Shown piece by piece: positions 5,783-13,162 of a stretch of DNA of 26,654 bases (the stretch's first letter is position 1; each line of letters starts with the position of its first letter). The notes under the pieces are model-generated. The model worked only from the letters and a program-made list of their open reading frames with translations. It was not told the origin of the DNA and searched no databases. The stretch comes from CBFHWY01 sp965659675 (GTDB lineage: Bacteria > Bacteroidota > Bacteroidia > Flavobacteriales_G > Salibacteraceae): assembly GCA_965659675.1 (NCBI GenBank), contig CBFHWY010000039.1:1-26654 (forward strand). Reading direction: 5' to 3'. Both the position numbers and the translations under genes were made by a program.

Positions 5783-7180
5783 ATGGATATTACAAAGAAA
5801 GAATTAGACGAGTTGAACACAGAGGTGACCATCGAATTGGCCCCAGAGGATTACGAAAAGCAGGTAACCGACATTTTAAAGGATTATCGCAAGCGCGTTA
5901 CGATGCCAGGTTTTCGTCCAGGTAAAGTGCCATTTGGCATGGTGAAGAAGATGTATGGGAAGTCAGTTCTCGCCGAAGAATTGAACAAGATCCTTTCCCA
6001 AAAACTTCATGATTACATCACTGAAAACGAACTACAGGTTTTGGGTCAGCCATTGCCGAATGAAGCAGAAGAAAACAAGATCGATCTTGAATCGGATTCT
6101 TTCAAATTCACCTACGACCTTGGTATCAGCCCGGAATTTGACATCAAACTGAGCGACAAGGACAAGTTTGACTATTACAAGATCACCATTGATGACACCC
6201 TTATCGACAAATACGTTCGCGATGTTGCCAAACGATACGGAAAAGTTGAGCAGGTAGATGAAGCTGGTGACGATGACATGCTTCAAGGTACCTTCAGAGA
6301 ACTCGACAGCAAAGGCAATTTGGTAGAGGGTGGCATTGAAAACACCAGTACCATTGCCATTGAATATATTGAAGATAAAAAGGCAAAAGACAAACTAATC
6401 GGGCTAAAACTTGAAGAAAAGATCAAGGTTAATCCGGCAGATGTTAGCCGTGGACCAGCCGATACTGCACAAATGCTTGGAGTTTCAAAGTCAAGAGCAG
6501 AGAAACTGAAAACTCAATTTGAATTCACGGTAGAAAAGATCTACAGAATGACTCCTCATGCTGCTGATCAGGAACTTTTTGATAAAGTTTATGGTCCGGG
6601 TGAGGTGAAATCTGAAACAGAATTTCGTCAGCGAATTTCTGAAGAGTTAGAGAAGAATCTGGAAGTAGATGCTAACCGAAAGTTCTATAAAGACCTGTCT
6701 GAAAAGCTGATCGCTAAACTAAAGCTTCAACTTCCAGAAAACTTCCTCAAGCGTTGGTTGGAAGCCAGCAATGAAGAACTCGATAAAGAAAAGATCGAAG
6801 AGGAATGGGATGATATCGCCGATAGTATTCGCTGGCAGCTGATCGAATCAAAGATCATGCGCGACAATAAAGTTGAAGTTCAGCACAAAGAATTAGTTGA
6901 AAAAGCGAAGGAATTAATTAAGGCTCAAATGGAACAATATGGCCAAACTGACGTTCCAGAAGAACAGTTGGATGCAATGGCGGCCAATATTCTTGGAAAC
7001 GAAGAAGAAGTCAAAAGAGTGCATGAACAGGTGCTGGACGAAAAGCTGATCAACTTCTACAAGGAAACGGTAACGCTAAAAGAGAAAGAAATAAGCTTCG
7101 ACGATTTTGTTAAATTAGCCAACAAGTCGAATAAGAAAAACAGTATCATGGAGGGCATTAGTAACCTCGTCAAGTTCTAG
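5783..7180 (+). CDS. tig: Trigger factor, ribosome-associated chaperone
   Basis: A 465-residue trigger factor that binds the ribosomal tunnel exit and shields nascent chains. The N-terminal ribosome-binding domain contains the signature MPGFRPGKVPFGMVKKMYG at about 41-59. The central region corresponds to the PPIase domain, which is divergent from the E. coli sequence. The long charged helical C-terminal half forms the chaperone arms and core. The length is slightly above that of E. coli (432 aa). It opens the tig-clpP-clpX cluster, a conserved bacterial arrangement that joins folding of new chains with proteolysis; clpP begins 5 nt after its stop. A TAnnTTTG box lies upstream. Confidence 0.95.
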   Translation: MDITKKELDELNTEVTIELAPEDYEKQVTDILKDYRKRVTMPGFRPGKVPFGMVKKMYGKSVLAEELNKILSQKLHDYITENELQVLGQPLPNEAEENKIDLESDSFKFTYDLGISPEFDIKLSDKDKFDYYKITIDDTLIDKYVRDVAKRYGKVEQVDEAGDDDMLQGTFRELDSKGNLVEGGIENTSTIAIEYIEDKKAKDKLIGLKLEEKIKVNPADVSRGPADTAQMLGVSKSRAEKLKTQFEFTVEKIYRMTPHAADQELFDKVYGPGEVKSETEFRQRISEELEKNLEVDANRKFYKDLSEKLIAKLKLQLPENFLKRWLEASNEELDKEKIEEEWDDIADSIRWQLIESKIMRDNKVEVQHKELVEKAKELIKAQMEQYGQTDVPEEQLDAMAANILGNEEEVKRVHEQVLDEKLINFYKETVTLKEKEISFDDFVKLANKSNKKNSIMEGISNLVKF

Positions 7181-7185
7181 AGAAT

Positions 7186-7863
7186 ATGCAAGATCCAAAC
7201 GAATTCAGAAAATACGCCATCAAACACATGGGTATCAGCAGTATGGTTTACGACCAGTACAGCTCCATGTATAAGAACTATATCTCTCCTACCATTATCG
7301 AGGAGCGTCAGATGAACGTAGCTTCAATGGATATCTTTTCAAGATTGATGATGGATCGTATCATCTTCCTTGGTGTGCCTATTGATGATACGGTATCGAA
7401 TATCGTTCAGGGTCAGCTTCTGTTCTTGGAATCTACCGACCCTAAGAAAGACATTCAGATCTACATGAATAGCCCTGGAGGTTCTGTTTATGCCGGATTG
7501 GGAATCTATGATACCATGAATTACATCCGCCCGGAGATCGCCACGATCTGCACTGGTCTGGCTGCTTCAATGGCTTCTGTTTTGTTAACGGCAGGAACCA
7601 AAGGAAAAAGAACTGCACTTCCACATGCCAGAGTGATGATCCACCAGCCATTAGGCGGTGCGCAAGGTCAGGCATCTGATATTGAGATCACAGCACGTGA
7701 GATCCAGAAACTCAAAAAGGAGCTTTATGAGATCATTGCCAAACATTCAGGTCAGGACTACGACAAGGTATGGGAAGACGGAGACCGCGACTATTGGATG
7801 AGAGCGGAAGAAGCTAAAGAATACGGAATGATCGACGAGGTGCTCGTTAGAGATTCCAAATAA
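7186..7863 (+). CDS. clpP: ATP-dependent Clp protease proteolytic subunit ClpP
   Basis: A 225-residue serine peptidase that forms the 14-subunit proteolytic chamber fed by ClpX. The catalytic triad is visible: S128 in GLAASMAS, H153 in MIHQPLGG, and D202 in GDRDYWM. The oxyanion-strand motif MNSPGGSV is at 94-101. The N-terminal ~35 residues precede the mature-like domain and probably include a short propeptide. It lies 5 nt after tig and 5 nt before clpX, so the three are expected to be cotranscribed. Confidence 0.97.
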   Translation: MQDPNEFRKYAIKHMGISSMVYDQYSSMYKNYISPTIIEERQMNVASMDIFSRLMMDRIIFLGVPIDDTVSNIVQGQLLFLESTDPKKDIQIYMNSPGGSVYAGLGIYDTMNYIRPEIATICTGLAASMASVLLTAGTKGKRTALPHARVMIHQPLGGAQGQASDIEITAREIQKLKKELYEIIAKHSGQDYDKVWEDGDRDYWMRAEEAKEYGMIDEVLVRDSK

Positions 7864-7868
7864 GAAAT

Positions 7869-9107
7869 ATGGATCAGTCAGAACCAAAATGTTCCTTTTG
7901 CGGGAAGTCGAAGAGTGAAGTGAATATCCTCATTGCGGGGATAAGCGGACATATCTGCGATGGATGCATTTCTCAGGCACAGAATATTGTGCAGGAGGAA
8001 GTATCTGTTGAGCTAAACTCTAAATTGAAATCGAGCTTAAATCTCCTTAAGCCAAAAGATATCAAGCGACACCTGGATGAATTTGTCATCGGTCAGGAAG
8101 ATGCTAAAAAGGTTCTTTCTGTAGCTGTTTACAATCACTACAAGCGTATTACTCAAAAGCTCGACGAGGAAGAAATAGAGATCGAGAAATCGAATATTGT
8201 ACTTGTGGGTGAAACTGGAACCGGTAAAACACTACTGGCCAAAACAATCGCTCGTATTCTGAATGTACCTTTCTGTATCGCTGATGCTACGGTGATCACT
8301 GAAGCTGGATATGTTGGTGAGGATGTGGAGAGTATCTTATCTAAACTCCTTCAGGCAGCGGATTATGACGTATCAAAAGCGCAAAAGGGAATCGTATTCA
8401 TAGACGAGATCGACAAGATCTCAAGAAAAAGCGATAACCCTTCTATCACTCGCGATGTTTCTGGGGAAGGGGTTCAGCAGGCACTCCTAAAACTACTCGA
8501 AGGTACTACGGTAGGTGTTCCACCAAAAGGCGGACGTAAACACCCTGAGCAAAAGCTAGTTCAGATCGACACCAAAGACATCCTGTTTGTATGCGGTGGT
8601 GCATTCGACGGAATTGGAAAGATCATTGAAAAACGCCTGAACACGAATGCCCTCGGCTTTAGCCGACCAGGTGAGGAAAGGGAAGAAATTGAAAAGGAGA
8701 ATATCCTGCAATACATTAGCCCCCAAGACTTAAAGCAATTTGGATTGATCCCTGAGTTGATCGGACGTTTTCCGGTGTTGGCTCACTTGAACCCGCTCGA
8801 TGCTTTTGCCCTCAAGCGTATTCTCACTGAGCCAAAAAATGCCTTGATGAAGCAATATCTCAAATTGTTTGAGATGGAAGGTATTAAGTTGAGTGTAGAC
8901 AAGAAAGTACTTGATTTCATGGTGGAAAAAGCCATCGAATTTAAGCTAGGAGCAAGGGGACTACGCGCCATCTGCGAGGCTATTCTCATGGATGCGATGT
9001 TCGACCTCCCTTCAGAAGAAGGCAAAACAAAAGAGTTCAAAGTGAACCTCTCTTATGCAAAAGAGAAGCTGAACAAGTCTTCGATCAACAAATTAAAGGT
9101 GGCTTAA
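7869..9107 (+). CDS. clpX: ATP-dependent Clp protease ATP-binding subunit ClpX
   Basis: A 412-residue AAA+ unfoldase that recognises tagged substrates and threads them into ClpP. The N-terminal zinc-binding domain has C8, C11, C30 and C33. Walker A GETGTGKT is at 114-121, pore loop GYVG at 147-150, Walker B IVFIDE at 175-180, the RKH loop at 223-225, and the sensor-2 motif GARGLR near 360. All expected motifs are intact. Last gene of tig-clpP-clpX. Its TAA stop overlaps the stop of the convergent lipoprotein gene in the tetramer TTAA, so no dedicated terminator separates them. Confidence 0.97.
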   Translation: MDQSEPKCSFCGKSKSEVNILIAGISGHICDGCISQAQNIVQEEVSVELNSKLKSSLNLLKPKDIKRHLDEFVIGQEDAKKVLSVAVYNHYKRITQKLDEEEIEIEKSNIVLVGETGTGKTLLAKTIARILNVPFCIADATVITEAGYVGEDVESILSKLLQAADYDVSKAQKGIVFIDEIDKISRKSDNPSITRDVSGEGVQQALLKLLEGTTVGVPPKGGRKHPEQKLVQIDTKDILFVCGGAFDGIGKIIEKRLNTNALGFSRPGEEREEIEKENILQYISPQDLKQFGLIPELIGRFPVLAHLNPLDAFALKRILTEPKNALMKQYLKLFEMEGIKLSVDKKVLDFMVEKAIEFKLGARGLRAICEAILMDAMFDLPSEEGKTKEFKVNLSYAKEKLNKSSINKLKVA

Positions 9108-9934
9108 TAGGGGATCTCAACATCCCATCTTCCATTGAGATTCGTGACGCTGTAGCTATTGCCGCAGTCATCAGTAAGACTGATCTCTCGATCCAGGAGG
9201 TTTGCAAGTTTTAATGTTTGTCCTTCTCCATAAGGATATGAGCATCGAAGGTCAAAATACATTGCACCGTCATTTTCCACTTCAAATGCATTGCCATTCA
9301 CTCCTCTGCCTTTACTCTTTCCCCTGAACTCAAAAACATCATCAAAAGGCTTTGGAAGGTCACTTCCCTCTGTTTGCAATATGTACCAGTCGCAAGTCCA
9401 AAGCGCAATTCCATCCTCGGAATGAAGTTCTCCGCCCTCAAGTATGATGTTATACTGTCGTAGACCGTTTGTCTTGCCCAGATAATCGACCACAAAGCGA
9501 CCGTACAGCTCAATGCTATCTACTCTGTAGTTCACCAGATCTACCGTCATTTGATTAAAGTCTTCTGGATAGAATCCATCGATCTGCACGTTGATCAAAC
9601 CAAAACGCAATTTATCATCCTCACAGTTTGGTCTATCCTCATCTGATCCCCAGTCTAACCACAAACTTTTTTGCACTGCCTGCGCTGTGCTCGTGAAATA
9701 GATCGTATCGAGGCAAGCATCCTGAAGGTCAGATTGGAAACCTTGTTCGATCAAGAGGGAGTCTTCTATCGCTATGCGGTGAACCTGACGAAAAACATCT
9801 ATGAATGCCGTTTGTGCTAAGAGGTGGTCTTCCGTTGCTGTGATATCCGTATCCAGGTCACGAACAGAATCATTGCAAGACCAGGTAAACAGTGAGGTCA
9901 ATACAACAAGAAATAAGGCCGTTTTCTTCACCAT
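9104..9934 (-). CDS. Putative lipoprotein of unknown function
   Basis: A 276-residue protein with a lipoprotein signal: KK at residues 3-4, a hydrophobic stretch, and a lipobox ending FTWSC with acylated Cys20, followed by N-D-S. The mature part is acidic, contains several paired cysteines (near residues 74, 104, 180, 232 and 257), and looks beta-rich, so it is expected to be anchored in the envelope. No known domain is recognised. It lies 20 nt downstream of folA on the same strand and may be the last gene of a thyA-folA unit, although nothing in it suggests a folate role. Confidence 0.75.
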   Translation of the reverse strand: MVKKTALFLVVLTSLFTWSCNDSVRDLDTDITATEDHLLAQTAFIDVFRQVHRIAIEDSLLIEQGFQSDLQDACLDTIYFTSTAQAVQKSLWLDWGSDEDRPNCEDDKLRFGLINVQIDGFYPEDFNQMTVDLVNYRVDSIELYGRFVVDYLGKTNGLRQYNIILEGGELHSEDGIALWTCDWYILQTEGSDLPKPFDDVFEFRGKSKGRGVNGNAFEVENDGAMYFDLRCSYPYGEGQTLKLANLLDREISLTDDCGNSYSVTNLNGRWDVEIPY

Positions 9935-9954
9935 CCTAACAAAGGTAATGCTTT

Positions 9955-10455
9955 CTATTTGCGTTTATAATGTTCAAACTGAAAGTCGTAGGGGTTTCGT
10001 TCGTCTTTATCGAAATAGCGTTCCTCAGTAAGTTGCCAATTTTCTTTATTCAGTTCAGGGAAAAATGTATCCCCTTCGATCTCTGCCTGAATTCTCGATA
10101 AGTAAATATTATCAGCAAGCTCCAAACACTGTCGATAGATCTCCCCTCCCCCGATGATCATGAGTTCTTTCTCACCATTCTTTCTTGCATGCTCAATAGC
10201 AGCGCTTATGTCGTTGAAGATGAGCGCTCCCTCCTCTTGAAACGAAGAATTGCGCGTGACCACCATATTCACCCTGTCTTTGAGCGGCCTGAACTTCCTG
10301 GGAATACTCAGGTAATTCTTTCTACCGCTGAGGATAAAATGACCCAGTGTCATGTCCTGAAACAACTTCATGTCTCTGGGCATATGCCAGGGTATATCGC
10401 CATCTTTCCCGATGACGTTGTTGAGGCTTGCAGCAGCGATAAGACTTATTTCCAT
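9955..10455 (-). CDS. folA: Dihydrofolate reductase
   Basis: A 166-residue DHFR that reduces dihydrofolate to tetrahydrofolate with NADPH. Visible motifs are IGKDGDIPWHMPRDMKLF, containing W23 and the catalytic acid D28 (E. coli D27), GRKNYLSIP at 44-52, and IIGGGEIYRQ in the NADPH-binding region. In the GRKNY motif an Asn replaces the usual Thr. The ATG overlaps the thyA TGA by one base (TGATG), implying translational coupling with the enzyme that generates its substrate. Confidence 0.97.
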   Translation of the reverse strand: MEISLIAAASLNNVIGKDGDIPWHMPRDMKLFQDMTLGHFILSGRKNYLSIPRKFRPLKDRVNMVVTRNSSFQEEGALIFNDISAAIEHARKNGEKELMIIGGGEIYRQCLELADNIYLSRIQAEIEGDTFFPELNKENWQLTEERYFDKDERNPYDFQFEHYKRK

Positions 10456-11249
10456 CAGACAGAAACAGCAGCTTTAATGTGTGGATGTGGATCGTAATTC
10501 CGCAACTCAAAGTCCTCAAACTTAAAGTCAAAGATGTCCTTTACATCAGGATTGATCCACATTGTTGGAAGATCTCTCGGCTCGCGTTCTAGCTGTAATT
10601 TGGCCTGATCCAAATGGTTATTGTAAAGGTGAACATCGCCAAAGGTGTGAACGAAGTCTCCGTACTCCAGATCGCAGACTTGTGCCAACATCATCGTAAG
10701 CAATGCGTATGAGGCAATGTTAAAAGGCACCCCTAAAAACGTATCCGCACTGCGCTGATATAACTGGCAACTCAATTTACCGTCCGCTACATAGAATTGG
10801 AAAAGGCAATGGCAAGGTGGTAAGGCCATTTCCTCGATGCACTCTACATTCCAAGCGCTCACAATATGCCTTCGGGAGTCGGGATTGTTCTTTAAGTTAT
10901 GTACCAGGTTTTTGATCTGATCGATGTGCCGACCATCAGAAGTTGGCCAGGAACGCCATTGGTATCCGTAAACTGGTCCGAGGTCGCCATTCTCATCTGC
11001 CCATTCATCCCAAATCCGCACCTTATGCTCCTTGAGGTAGGAAATATTGGTATCACCCTTCAAAAACCAAAGCAACTCATGAATGATCGACCTTAGGTGA
11101 AGCTTCTTAGTGGTCAGAACCGGAAAACCCTCACTCAGGTCGAAACGCATTTGATAACCAAAACAACTCAGTGTTCCGGTGCCAGTACGGTCACTTTTTT
11201 GAGTTCCATTTTCAAGAATATGTTCCAGAAGGTCGTGATATTGTTTCAT
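10455..11249 (-). CDS. thyA: Thymidylate synthase
   Basis: A 264-residue protein, the same length as E. coli ThyA, converting dUMP to dTMP with methylene-tetrahydrofolate and releasing dihydrofolate. The catalytic Cys146 is in MALPPCHCLFQFYV. The phosphate-binding Arg near residue 21 (KSDRTGTGT), SRRHIVSAWN (125-134) and YQRSADTFLGVPFNIASYA are all present. It overlaps folA by one base. The C-terminus ends KAAVSV, close to the usual KAPVAI-type end. Confidence 0.97.
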   Translation of the reverse strand: MKQYHDLLEHILENGTQKSDRTGTGTLSCFGYQMRFDLSEGFPVLTTKKLHLRSIIHELLWFLKGDTNISYLKEHKVRIWDEWADENGDLGPVYGYQWRSWPTSDGRHIDQIKNLVHNLKNNPDSRRHIVSAWNVECIEEMALPPCHCLFQFYVADGKLSCQLYQRSADTFLGVPFNIASYALLTMMLAQVCDLEYGDFVHTFGDVHLYNNHLDQAKLQLEREPRDLPTMWINPDVKDIFDFKFEDFELRNYDPHPHIKAAVSV

Positions 11250-11341
11250 TCCGCAAGCGCTCTTTGTACTTCGAAAATAAGCTTGTATTGACTAGCCTGA
11301 GTAGTTGGAAAGCAGCCTTTTATGAACAACAAACTAACGAC

Positions 11342-12703
11342 TTATTTCTTCCGACGTTTCTTGCGCTTTTTGCGCTTCTTTTTCTTGTCCTTGTCCTCTT
11401 CCTCCTGTTCTTCAGCATCTTCGTCATCACTCTCCTGAGGAGCAGGTGGTTCTGCATTCTCTCTTCTCAAAAAGTCCTTGGCTTCTGCCACGGGTATCTT
11501 ACGGTTGTAGTTGTAAGCTACTACAAAAGCATCAGGTATGCCCATTTCCTTGATCTGCTCACAATAGATCTTTGCCACTTCGTAATCTGAATAACTCCCC
11601 ACAGTGAGTATGGTCAGATCGCCTTCAATATTTTCCCTGATTCGATCTATGGTCAGATAATTCTTCACCATATCATCAGGAATATCTTCTTTGAAGGCCC
11701 CGATCTGTACACGGAAATCCACTTTGCCTCTAATATCCACCTTAATGGGTTGGTTATCAATCGTAACCACTTCCTCTTTGAATTTTACCCCACTATTTAT
11801 GTCTACAATGAATGCATCCTTGTAGCCCACATCTTTTACATAAGAGAGAAGCTTTTCCGCCTGAGATGGATAGATCAGGCGACCAACAACATATCGAAAT
11901 ACACCGTTTTGATCAAGGTAAACCTCAACATTCTTCAGGTTTTCAAACTCCCTTACGAACTTGGGTTCAATGAAAGCGCCAACCTGTACACCATAGAGTG
12001 AATTGGTCGTGGTGTAGTCCTGGGTTTTAGTACGAATACCATGTGCTTCTGGGTTTGTAATAGGTTGAAGTCGTGCTCTGTAACGCCTTTCCGGACTCAA
12101 TTCTGTAGTAGGGAATCGGGGTAAAAACTGTTGCTTATCCCCCTCTTCGATCGTATCTACCGCAGAAACAGGTGCCCCTATGGTCTCAGCCGAATCCGCT
12201 TCTGCCAATAATTGTCCTTTTTCATCTTTGAACTTGCGGGTTCCACAGATCCGATGCCACTTCTGACCTTCTACCAGGTACCATTCATCCTCATAGGAGA
12301 AGATCTTGTAAAATTCATTCAAGGTTTCGATGGTCTTCGTGCATTTACCCATCATGGCATAACCGATGATCAAATAGTAAAAAGAGTATTCCGAAGCATT
12401 CTTCTCAAAAACCGATAACTTGTCGTAGTCGGAGCTATAGTTCTCTTTGGCAAACTCAAGGATCTTAACCGCCTTTCGCACTTTCTTCTCTTCCTGAATA
12501 TAGGTTGAGCCCAGATGATACGCCACATTTGCATTCTCAGGAGCTCTGTCGTAAAGCGACTCTAAAACAGGGATCGCTTCCTCATTCTTATTGCTCGCTA
12601 ACAGGACCTTTGCCTCTTTGAAGTCATTGTAGAATTCGGCATTGGTTTGAGCATCCAAAAAGAATGGGATGATCAGTAAAAGAAACACCAGGCGACTACG
12701 CAT
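11342..12703 (-). CDS. Exported TPR and double-SPOR protein with charged tail
   Basis: A 453-residue protein. Residues 1-18 are a signal peptide. Residues about 22-150 are TPR-like helices (LLASNKNEEAIPVLESLYDRAPENANVAYHLGSTY). Two SPOR-like modules follow, starting YGVQVGAF at 237-244 and FRVQIGAF at 330-337, each with a later VVG- or LTVGS-type strand. SPOR domains bind denuded peptidoglycan glycans, so this is probably an envelope protein linked to the cell wall or division site. The last 30 residues switch from Asp/Glu-rich (425-438) to nearly pure Lys/Arg (439-453). Not linked with certainty to the thyA unit 92 nt downstream. Confidence 0.8.
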   Translation of the reverse strand: MRSRLVFLLLIIPFFLDAQTNAEFYNDFKEAKVLLASNKNEEAIPVLESLYDRAPENANVAYHLGSTYIQEEKKVRKAVKILEFAKENYSSDYDKLSVFEKNASEYSFYYLIIGYAMMGKCTKTIETLNEFYKIFSYEDEWYLVEGQKWHRICGTRKFKDEKGQLLAEADSAETIGAPVSAVDTIEEGDKQQFLPRFPTTELSPERRYRARLQPITNPEAHGIRTKTQDYTTTNSLYGVQVGAFIEPKFVREFENLKNVEVYLDQNGVFRYVVGRLIYPSQAEKLLSYVKDVGYKDAFIVDINSGVKFKEEVVTIDNQPIKVDIRGKVDFRVQIGAFKEDIPDDMVKNYLTIDRIRENIEGDLTILTVGSYSDYEVAKIYCEQIKEMGIPDAFVVAYNYNRKIPVAEAKDFLRRENAEPPAPQESDDEDAEEQEEEDKDKKKKRKKRKKRRKK

Positions 12704-12740
12704 AATTTGGCTTTGATCAAACTTAATTTCAAAAAGCCTG

Positions 12741-12755
12741 CCACTTCCCTAGTGG
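12741..12755 (-). terminator. Weak terminator-like hairpin after the TauE/SafE gene
   Basis: On the minus strand CCACT, loop AGGGA, AGTGG, then CAGGC and TTTTT. The stem is only 5 bp and the T-run is offset by 5 nt, so termination after the TauE/SafE gene would be partial. The hairpin would also lie in the leader of the SPOR gene. Confidence 0.3.
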
Positions 12756-12775
12756 ACCATGCAATTGCTAACAGA

Positions 12776-12783
12776 CAAAGGTG
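12776..12783 (-). promoter_or_regulatory. Possible -7 box for the TPR/SPOR gene
   Basis: Minus-strand CACCTTTG, one base off TAnnTTTG, 73 nt before the ATG at 12703. The single mismatch and the lack of a clear -33 element make it tentative. Confidence 0.3.
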
Positions 12784-12790
12784 GAAAAGG

Positions 12791-13162
12791 CTACTTGCTA
12801 AAGAAGATCATTCTCACCGCGATGATGAGCATCAAAACCCCGAAGCTTCTCTTGAGCACAAGTTCGCTCACACCGAGCGAAAATTTAGAGCCCAGATAGC
12901 CACCAAGAACAAAACTCAGTGCAATGATTAGCCCGTAGCCAATATTTAAGTTTCCGGTTTTATGATAATTCCAGGCGGCCAAAGCACCTATGGGAAGCAG
13001 CATCAGCCCTATGGAAGTTCCCTGAGCAGCGTGCTGGGTCATTCCAAGCAAAAATACCAGGGCAGGAACAATGATGACTCCACCACCAACCCCGAACATC
13101 CCGCTCAAAACTCCGGCGGCCAGACCGATCATGATCAATACGGCTATTTCGTAGAAGTTCAT
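12791..13162 (-). CDS. Half-length TauE/SafE-family membrane protein
   Basis: A 123-residue membrane protein with four hydrophobic segments. The first segment carries the glycine-rich TauE/SafE motif GLAAGVLSGMFGVGGGVIIVPAL (G20-L36 region). The family exports sulfite or organosulfonate-related anions; full-length members have ~250 residues made of two such halves, so this is a single-repeat form that would have to dimerise. Its ATG overlaps the stop of the upstream large outer-membrane gene by one base (TAATG). Substrate cannot be told. Confidence 0.85.
   Translation of the reverse strand: MNFYEIAVLIMIGLAAGVLSGMFGVGGGVIIVPALVFLLGMTQHAAQGTSIGLMLLPIGALAAWNYHKTGNLNIGYGLIIALSFVLGGYLGSKFSLGVSELVLKRSFGVLMLIIAVRMIFFSK

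Noticed and set aside
10189..10497. 102-codon plus-strand frame opposite folA and the thyA end
   Set aside because: Antisense to folA, which is intact and full length.
11171..11590. 139-codon hydrophobic plus-strand frame
   Set aside because: The hydrophobic run is just the antisense of the Lys/Arg/Asp/Glu-rich tail of the SPOR gene; it also crosses the thyA start.
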